A DNA stretch of 64,000 bases from Corynebacterium silvaticum (GTDB lineage Bacteria; Actinomycetota; Actinomycetes; Mycobacteriales; Mycobacteriaceae): positions 124,001-188,000 of the forward strand of contig NZ_SDQO02000003.1 of assembly GCF_004382825.2 (NCBI RefSeq), written 5' to 3'. This document shows positions 58,975 through 64,000 of this stretch, piece by piece. The notes under the pieces are model-generated. The model saw nothing but the letters and a program-made list of their open reading frames with translations, searched no databases and was not told where the DNA came from. Position numbers and translations under genes: made by a program. The first letter of the stretch is position 1. The number at the start of each line of letters is the position of its first letter.

Positions 58975-59869
58975 TTAAGAAAAGTCACCGCTATGTCTCA
59001 TCACAGCAGCTTTTTCATTCCTGCACAGCCATCTAGCCAGCACGAAAAAGACGGCTATCGCGATAAGCAACTTGATCACTGGCGCAATAATGTCGTCCAC
59101 ACCAAAATTGATCGGAGAATTCCACAAGCCGTGCAGGCTTAAAGACAGGAAGAAGAACCAGCACGCAGTAAGAATGCGGGCAGAACGCTTTTCCGGAACC
59201 TTGCCGATCCCCAGCAGATAGCACAGCCCTATGGCAGCGATACCGGTATATGTCCAGTGTGATATCACGCCAAGCAGCACCCGAAAAGTAGATAGCGTAA
59301 TGCCACCCGAAAGATCGCTGTTCACATCCTCAAAAGCTGCCCCCACCGCGAACCAGAAGTCCTCAGTTAGCTGGAACCCCAGGCCCACAAAAGCCCCAAC
59401 AAAAAAAGGCATGCGCCGGGCGCACAATCCATTTTCTATAAAGCAAAACGACGGCCAACGTAACAGCCAGTTTGATCCATTCTTCGGATACAGGGCCAAA
59501 GGTGGCTTCACCCCATCGCTTATAAAAGTCGAGGTCAATCACAGCCGGGAAGACCTTACCGATCTCCCCGTTTGCCTTCACAGTAACCAAAGGGCCGACC
59601 AATCCGCCAAACACCAGGGAATTGAGCCAGATGATTCGGTTGTTTTCATCACCCCTCAACCGTGTTCTATCCACGACCACAAGTACGCCGAACACAATGA
59701 CGCCACCAGCAGCACAGATCAAAAAAATATAGAGGGATGTTAACGGCATGGCTTTTAGTTCCCGTGAGAGAGCTTTTGCCAGATAGATCAGAGAGAGAAG
59801 GCTCAACCCGCACAAGAGCCACCATAAGGCAGAGGTACGCCTAGCGCTTTTAATTTCTCGTGTTGTCAC
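58975..59869 (-). pseudogene. PrsW-like intramembrane protease family protein, frameshift in a T7 run
   Basis: Two frames join at the seven-base homopolymer 59401-59407. The first gives VSEEWIKLAVTLAVVLLYRK and RPAHAFF; the second continues FVGAFVGLGFQLTEDFWFAVG and later SHWTYTGIAAIGL and SLHGLWNSP. Removing one T restores a single protein of about 297 aa with eight helices and the paired EE, E-D and His motifs of the PrsW/CPBP-like glutamic protease group. As written the product stops 13 codons after the run. GTG at 59869 overlaps the stop of the preceding gene. It could be real loss, slippage-tolerant or a sequencing error. Confidence 0.75.
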
Positions 59870-60444
59870 TTCTGCTGCGCTCCATCACCTAAATCAAATT
59901 TTCCGTCCTTAGAGATAGCGCCGCGCGCCGTCTTGACCAGATCAACGGCATCGATCTGAGTGTCAGAGGAAACAACCGTGAGAATGAATTTTCCTGCGCC
60001 TACGACGGCACACTTCTGCGGAGTGTCCTATTCAATCTCGCAGCTCTTCCCCACGAGGTCATGCCGGGTCCCCGAATCATTCACGACACCGGCAACTCTG
60101 ATGTCTTCGCGCCACTTCGCGGGGCCATACTGCCGCTTCACGAGCACTAGAGCACGTTCAATGGATCGCTCTTGATTCTCGGCGCCAGAAGCCAGATGAA
60201 AAGACAGACGGCTATCGCCCTTGACCAAAGAAGCTCGCGAGTCCCTCGACGAAATGACTTGATTAAATCCATCAGAAACCCTGAGCTCCACCCTAGACTC
60301 CCCGGCCTCCAGCGTGACCTTTCCCCCTTGGACTGGTGCGAAGTACTCCGGCTCCGCGAGCTTTTCCACCGCAACGGGAACTATCCACATGGCGGCGAAC
60401 AGTACAATAATCACAATTGATTGGCGCAGATCCCTAATTTTCAC
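59866..60444 (-). pseudogene. Membrane-anchored hypothetical protein with in-frame TAG
   Basis: The frame from GTG 60444 encodes one N-terminal helix (DLRQSIVIIVLFAAMWIVPV) and an extracytoplasmic domain (GGKVTLEAGESRVELRVSDG). It meets TAG at 60028-60030 after SCEIE. The same frame then reads DTPQKCAVVGAGKFILTVVS to a natural stop at 59866 that overlaps the PrsW-like GTG (GTGA). This coupling shows the original gene ran to 59866. An ATG at 60483 and a TTG at 60501 are alternative starts. No family is recognised; it was probably an operon partner of the protease. Confidence 0.68.
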
Positions 60445-60741
60445 CAGAACCCACCCGCGAATAACACAGCATATTTGAGCCATTCCGCCGCCTTGTTTCA
60501 AACGGCCTATGTAGTTGTTGCAATTTCTTTGAAAATTCTATCTGAGAGCTAAATTTTAACCACATTAAGGCTGTCACAATTTCAGTAAAGTGCGCCAAAT
60601 CCAGGAAAAATGGCTTGCTGAGAATAAAAATGGCCAAATGTGTATCATTTTCCACCCGAAAACATATTAGTGAGATAGGGTGTTCAGGCATCTCTAGAAC
60701 ATCTGTAGGAATTGACTCAGAAAGAGCAGAAAGGTCCCCTC

Positions 60742-61053
60742 TTGGGCTCTATCGAATATTTATTGCAGCAAGCTGGTTGGTTTGACAAGGCCATTGAGCA
60801 GCCAGGTAGTGGCTGGATCAGCTGGTTGGTAACCCCGGTTAAGCACTCCCTGGTTGATATTTTCAACGGAACTACTGGCGGAGTCATTGGTGGCGGTCGC
60901 GACCTCGCTATCGGCACCCACATCCCCAAGTTCTTCCAGGCGCTACTGAACCTCGATGGAGCTTCGTCGGAGGGACTCGGCTCTTCTAACCCGGATTGGT
61001 CCTCATCCGGATCATCTGCCAGCACCCCTACCCCCGTCAAGGAGGCAAACTAA
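60742..61053 (+). CDS. Cassette protein A1 (103 aa)
   Basis: This is the first gene of a duplicated three-gene cassette. I start it at TTG 60742 (AAAGG upstream) because the product then begins MGSIEYLLQQAGWF, parallel to MGSIDFLLHQAGWF of A2. The body is amphipathic helical with a Gly-rich middle (GTTGGVIGGGRD). Near the end it has PKFFQALLNLDGASSEGLGS and a Ser/Thr/Pro tail. There is no Sec signal, Cys or strong membrane helix. The LDGASS element is shared with A2 and both B proteins. A cell-envelope role is inferred. Confidence 0.68.
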   Translation: MGSIEYLLQQAGWFDKAIEQPGSGWISWLVTPVKHSLVDIFNGTTGGVIGGGRDLAIGTHIPKFFQALLNLDGASSEGLGSSNPDWSSSGSSASTPTPVKEAN

Positions 61054-61310
61054 TGGGTTCCGTTGAAAGCTTCTTGACCAACGTTGGGGTCAGCCAGACC
61101 GTTGTTGATTACTTGCATGACCGTAAAGGCAGTGGCCTCATCGGTAGCTTCCTAAACCTCATCACCCCTTTCTTCGGCAAGGGCTTTGAGTCTGTGCGAG
61201 AGTTCTTCGGAGCGATCCTAAACCTGGATTCCGCCTCTACTGAGGGCCTGGGCTCTAGCGGAATTAATCTCTCCTCAGATAAAAGTCAGACCCCTCCAGC
61301 AAAAAACTAG
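61053..61310 (+). CDS. Cassette protein B1 (85 aa)
   Basis: B1 starts MGSVESFLTNVGVSQTVVDY, contains LINLITPFF-like hydrophobic stretches (SFLNLITPFFGKGF), then REFFGAILNLDSASTEGLGS and a Ser-rich tail ending PAKN. Its C-terminal half is clearly related to the A proteins, so A and B probably arose from one ancestor. The ATG overlaps the A1 stop (TAATG) and AAGGAGG precedes it, giving strong coupled translation. Confidence 0.7.
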   Translation: MGSVESFLTNVGVSQTVVDYLHDRKGSGLIGSFLNLITPFFGKGFESVREFFGAILNLDSASTEGLGSSGINLSSDKSQTPPAKN

Positions 61311-61331
61311 TTCTTAAATAAGGAAGTAATC

Positions 61332-61586
61332 ATGCACAACGCAATCCTAGCTGCAGCAGAAACCGCTACCCAGGACCAGGGCTTCTACAAGTTCTTCGAT
61401 ATCGTCTTCAAGAACCTCGCTACCGTCAATGACTTTATTGCACGTGGCATGGGCTCCTCGATGGCCGGCGATAAAGATGTAGAAAAAGGCAAGGGCTTCC
61501 AGTCCATCTTCCACCTTTTCCATGAGTGGCTAACCCAGGGTTCCTCCGCTCCCACCAAGCCAGCGGAAACCCCCAAGGCCGCTTAA
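61332..61586 (+). CDS. Cassette protein C1 (84 aa)
   Basis: C1 starts MHNAILAAAETAT and continues QGFYKFFDIVFKNLATVNDF and IARGMGSSMAGD, then an amphipathic FQSIFHLFHEWLTQGSS, ending in a Pro/Ala/Lys tail. It shares the FF-rich helices but not the LDxASS motif with A and B; a GSS pair may take that role. GGAAG lies before the ATG, 21 bp after B1. A terminator follows, so A1-B1-C1 form one transcript. Confidence 0.7.
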   Translation: MHNAILAAAETATQDQGFYKFFDIVFKNLATVNDFIARGMGSSMAGDKDVEKGKGFQSIFHLFHEWLTQGSSAPTKPAETPKAA

Positions 61587-61602
61587 TTTTTAAGCATCCG
61601 CC

Positions 61603-61628
61603 AAAGGCACCCCCTCGGGGTGCCTTTT
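61603..61628 (+). terminator. Terminator of cassette 1
   Basis: AAAGGCACCCC and GGGGTGCCTTT pair around CTC with TTT after, 17 bp past the C1 stop. Confidence 0.88.
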
Positions 61629-61692
61629 TAGTTCTCCAACACCACCCCACTGTGAGAAAAAATTCAATCGTAGAATTTCCTTAAAATACTGT

Positions 61693-61698
61693 TATAGT
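61693..61698 (+). promoter_or_regulatory. Likely -10 (TATAGT) of cassette 2
   Basis: TATAGT lies 70 bp before the A2 ATG and after the cassette 1 terminator, so cassette 2 seems to have its own promoter. Confidence 0.45.
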
Positions 61699-61767
61699 TT
61701 TAACGCTAAAACAAAAAAGTGCCCGATTATTATTATTGCGACACTCTCTCTCGTTTTAAGGACACAT

Positions 61768-62034
61768 ATGGGATCTATTGACTTTTTATTGCACCAAGCG
61801 GGCTGGTTCAAGGAATTTTCAGTCTCCTTCCTCACCAAAACCAACCTGGTAGAACTCCTCACGGGTAAGACCAACGACTGGTTTGTGGGCCCCACAGTTA
61901 AAAAGGCCCTGGGGCACATCCCTGAGTTTTTCAAGGCAGTCCTGGCTTTGGACGCTGCCTCATCACAAGGCTTAGGTTCTACAACCCCTGATTGGGGCTC
62001 AAGCAGCTCGTCGGCACCAAAGGTAAAGGGATAA
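61768..62034 (+). CDS. Cassette protein A2 (88 aa)
   Basis: A2 is the second copy of A: MGSIDFLLHQAGWFKEF, a shorter middle without the Gly-rich insert of A1, then PEFFKAVLALDAASSQGLGS and PDWGSSSSSAPKVKG. AAGGA precedes the ATG by five bases. The N- and C-terminal thirds are the conserved parts between A1 and A2, and the middle has changed in length, which points to an old duplication. B2 starts 2 bp after its stop. Confidence 0.72.
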   Translation: MGSIDFLLHQAGWFKEFSVSFLTKTNLVELLTGKTNDWFVGPTVKKALGHIPEFFKAVLALDAASSQGLGSTTPDWGSSSSSAPKVKG

Positions 62035-62036
62035 CC

Positions 62037-62303
62037 GTGGGCTCTCTTGAAACTTTCCTGCTCAACGTGGGTGCAGACCAAGAGCTGATCAATTTTCTCC
62101 ACGGCAAGGGCACGGGATTGCTCAGCCGTGCGATCAATCTGCTGGCAAGTTTTTTCGGCGAGGGATTCACCCGCGCCAGGGCTTTCTTCCAGGCCGTATT
62201 TAACTTAGATTCCGCGTCGACAGAGGGGCTCGGCTCCGGGAGTCCACGGCCTTTCCTACACCAAGCAAGCAGACACGAAACAATAAAGGAATTCTTTTTA
62301 TGA
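62037..62303 (+). CDS. Cassette protein B2 (88 aa)
   Basis: B2 starts at GTG 62037 with AAAGGG six bases upstream: MGSLETFLLNVGADQELINF, then LLSRAINLLASFFGEGFTRA and FFQAVFNLDSASTEGLGSGS. After this the tail (PRPFLHQASRHETIKEFFL) is unlike the Ser/Thr-rich end of B1 and runs into the C2 start (ATGA). Another frame closes at a TAA just before the C2 ribosome site, so a small shift near 62245 may have altered the tail. Confidence 0.68.
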   Translation: MGSLETFLLNVGADQELINFLHGKGTGLLSRAINLLASFFGEGFTRARAFFQAVFNLDSASTEGLGSGSPRPFLHQASRHETIKEFFL

Positions 62304-62548
62304 GTAACACAGCTATCGTCGCCGCCGAAGCCGCCGCCAGCGCAGCAACAGAAGTAAAACAGGGCTTTTATAAGTTCTTTGAGATTGTCTTTAAGAACCT
62401 CGCGGTGGTTAATGAATTCATCGCCCGTGGTTTTGGGTCTTCCATTGCGGATGAAAAGAATGCCAAGGGCTTCTCCTCGGTTTTCCGCACTTTCCACACC
62501 TGGCTCACCACTGGATCTTCTGCTCCAGCACCCAAGCCAAAGGTGTAA
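62300..62548 (+). CDS. Cassette protein C2 (82 aa)
   Basis: C2 matches C1 through QGFYKFFEIVFKNLAVVNEF, IARGFGSSIADEKN and the FSSVFRTFHTWLTTGSSAP end. Only the N-terminus differs (an Ala-rich AAEAAASAATE). AAAGGA stands eight bases before the ATG. High C1/C2 conservation compared with A and B suggests this is the most constrained subunit. It is the last gene before a terminator shared with purA. Confidence 0.72.
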   Translation: MSNTAIVAAEAAASAATEVKQGFYKFFEIVFKNLAVVNEFIARGFGSSIADEKNAKGFSSVFRTFHTWLTTGSSAPAPKPKV

Positions 62549-62552
62549 TGAC

Positions 62553-62588
62553 ATATGGGGCGGCTTCAGTCAGAAGCTCGCCCCATAT
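62553..62588. terminator. Bidirectional terminator between cassette 2 and purA
   Basis: ATATGGGGCG...CTTC and GAAG...CGCCCCATAT form a strong stem between the convergent genes. It is followed by CTTTAT on the plus strand. Confidence 0.82.
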
Positions 62589-62590
62589 CT

Positions 62591-63877
62591 TTATGCCATA
62601 ACGTCGTGGCAAACAATCGTCTGGTCGCGTCCTGGCCCGACTCCGATGTAGGAAATACGGCAGCCAGATAGCTCTTCCAGCCGGCGCACATATGACTGCG
62701 CCTTTTCTGGCAGCTCCTCGAACGTGGTGCAGCCGGTGATGTCTTCGTCCCACGCCGGCATGGTCTCATAAATCGGTACTGCGTGGTGGAACTTGGATTG
62801 CGTCATCGGCATTTCATCGTGGCGCTCCCCGTCAACGTCGTAAGCAACGCAAATAGGAATTTCTCCGATGCCGGTTAGCACGTCCAGCTTGGTCAGGAAG
62901 AGATCGGTGAAACCGTTCACGCGAGATGCATAGCGTGCAATCACGGAATCGTACCAGCCACAACGGCGCTTCCGGCCGGTGTTCACTCCGACTTCGCCGC
63001 CTGTGGTCTGCAGGAACTCGCCCCATTTATCAAACAGCTCTGTGGGGAATGGTCCGGCACCCACACGGGTGGTGTACGCCTTGATGATGCCCAGGGAGCT
63101 GGTGATCTTGGTGGGCCCGATGCCTGCACCTACACATGCGCCACCCGCGGTGGGGTTGGAAGAGGTAACAAACGGATACGTGCCGTGGTCGACGTCCAGC
63201 ATGGTGGCCTGGCCACCCTCCATGAGGACGTTCTTGCCTGCGTCGAGAGCCTCGTTGAGTACGAGTTCAGACTCGATGACCATGGGGCGCAGTCTTTCTG
63301 CGTAGCCCAGGAAGTACTGAACTATTTCTTCTGCGACGATGGCCTTGCGGTTGTACATCTTGACCAGGGTCTGGTTCTTTACGTCGAGTGCGGACTCGAT
63401 CTTCTGGCGCAAGATGGACTCGTCAAAGACATCTTGCACGCGGATGCCTATGCGTGAGACTTTATCCGCATAGGCCGGCCCGATACCGCGACCAGTGGTG
63501 CCGATGGCACGCTTGCCCAGGAATCGCTCCTGAACCCGGTCGAGAACCTGGTGGTAGGGGGCCACAAGGTGAGCATTGGCGGAAACTTTGAGTCGTGATG
63601 CGTTGGCACCGCGAGATTCAAGCCCGTCGATTTCGTCGAAAAGCGCTTCAAGATTGATCACCACGCCGTTTCCCAGAATGGGGGTGGCGTTTTCCGAGAG
63701 AACACCAGCGGGCAGGAGCTTAAGCTCGTACTTTTCTCCACCGACTACCACTGTGTGACCTGCGTTGTTGCCGCCGTTGGGCTTGACCACGTAGTCAACC
63801 TGGCCGCCCAGGATGTCGGTTGCTTTGCCTTTGCCTTCGTCGCCCCATTGGGCACCGACGATCACGATTGCTGCCAT
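62591..63877 (-). CDS. purA: Adenylosuccinate synthetase
   Basis: PurA joins IMP and aspartate with GTP in the committed step to AMP. The 428-aa protein has the P-loop [12 protein letters not shown] at residues 7-18, [12 protein letters not shown] near 34, [14 protein letters not shown] near 125 and the C-terminal [16 protein letters not shown] lies before the ATG. It ends at the terminator shared with the small-protein cassette. Confidence 0.97.
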   Translation of the reverse strand: MAAIVIVGAQWGDEGKGKATDILGGQVDYVVKPNGGNNAGHTVVVGGEKYELKLLPAGVLSENATPILGNGVVINLEALFDEIDGLESRGANASRLKVSANAHLVAPYHQVLDRVQERFLGKRAIGTTGRGIGPAYADKVSRIGIRVQDVFDESILRQKIESALDVKNQTLVKMYNRKAIVAEEIVQYFLGYAERLRPMVIESELVLNEALDAGKNVLMEGGQATMLDVDHGTYPFVTSSNPTAGGACVGAGIGPTKITSSLGIIKAYTTRVGAGPFPTELFDKWGEFLQTTGGEVGVNTGRKRRCGWYDSVIARYASRVNGFTDLFLTKLDVLTGIGEIPICVAYDVDGERHDEMPMTQSKFHHAVPIYETMPAWDEDITGCTTFEELPEKAQSYVRRLEELSGCRISYIGVGPGRDQTIVCHDVMA

Positions 63878-63921
63878 GATTTACACGTCCTTGACTTTAG
63901 AATGCTCACAGACGTTTCATC

Positions 63922-63927
63922 ATTGTA
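63922..63927 (-). promoter_or_regulatory. Likely -10 (TACAAT) of purA
   Basis: TACAAT on the minus strand lies 44 bp before the purA ATG. The remaining bases to the window end hold no gene start I can support. Confidence 0.4.
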
Positions 63928-64000
63928 CATACAAGCTCGTTTTCTGCCCTCCTCACCATGACAGATCACACACTTCCCAGAATTATTATCGCCTGCTGCG

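Overview
The window is a chromosomal segment of a Corynebacterium. Signs are the mid-50s GC feel, many GTG/TTG starts, leaderless promoters (a TANNNT hexamer 6-7 nt before the start codon), mycomembrane porin genes (porH/porA) between groEL and a class II polyphosphate kinase, the glnX-glnH-pknG operon, the fused MrpAB antiporter subunit and a Pls/PosA-type peptide synthetase. Gene order resembles the diphtheriae/ulcerans/pseudotuberculosis group and, in blocks, C. glutamicum. I cannot fix the species without a search.

Layout. 1-2840: BCCT transporter (cut by the window edge) and divergent choline dehydrogenase. 2818-11616: a long leftward block, tilS-hpt-ftsH-folE-folP-folB-folK followed by small membrane/hypothetical proteins and a short PanC-like protein, with a D,D-carboxypeptidase at its head; many start/stop codons overlap, so it is probably one or a few transcripts. 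11666-12428: inorganic pyrophosphatase and a rhodanese. 12463-15883: dicarboxylate symporter, secreted lipase, MarR regulator. 15884-19714: a Pls/PosA family synthetase broken by two compensating single-base indels. 20149-25788: seven very small cell-wall channel-type genes (three separate rightward genes, then two leftward pairs including porH/porA) around ppk2, and groEL with a CIRCE operator. 26000-29467: M20 dipeptidase, a 20-bp inverted repeat, an Abi gene with an in-frame stop, and an orphan LeuA regulatory-domain-like protein. 29601-35755: six-gene Mrp Na+/H+ antiporter operon. 35776-44961: GT87 mannosyltransferase, YbdK-type ligase, LytR_C protein, DUF3263 protein and deformylase sharing a palindromic -10, the acetyltransferase, xthA, cls, an ABC exporter and a NUDIX protein. 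45038-53859: glnX-glnH-pknG (control of 2-oxoglutarate flux through OdhI), convergent pta-ackA, and an adrenodoxin-reductase-like FprA. 53843-60444: acetyltransferase, HNH endonuclease, a degenerate PurT, a phosphoribosyltransferase, a DsbB/beta-propeller fusion with a small membrane partner, a frameshifted PrsW-like protease and a stop-interrupted membrane protein. 60742-62548: two copies of a three-gene cassette of small proteins. 62591-63877: purA.

Most notable signal. Thirteen small proteins (41-103 aa) without Sec signal peptides lie at three places. Nine are in families I do not recognise as named. Several carry an LD-x-x-S-(S/T) motif like the serine contexts I recall for O-mycoloylated PorA and PorH of C. 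glutamicum. The duplicated A-B-C cassette beside purA is the best candidate for an undescribed envelope system.

Gene decay. Four genes are interrupted: pls (two indels, one in a T run), abi (in-frame TGA), a PrsW-like protease (T7 run) and its upstream neighbour (in-frame TAG). The homopolymer cases could be sequencing errors; the two nonsense cases are harder to explain that way.
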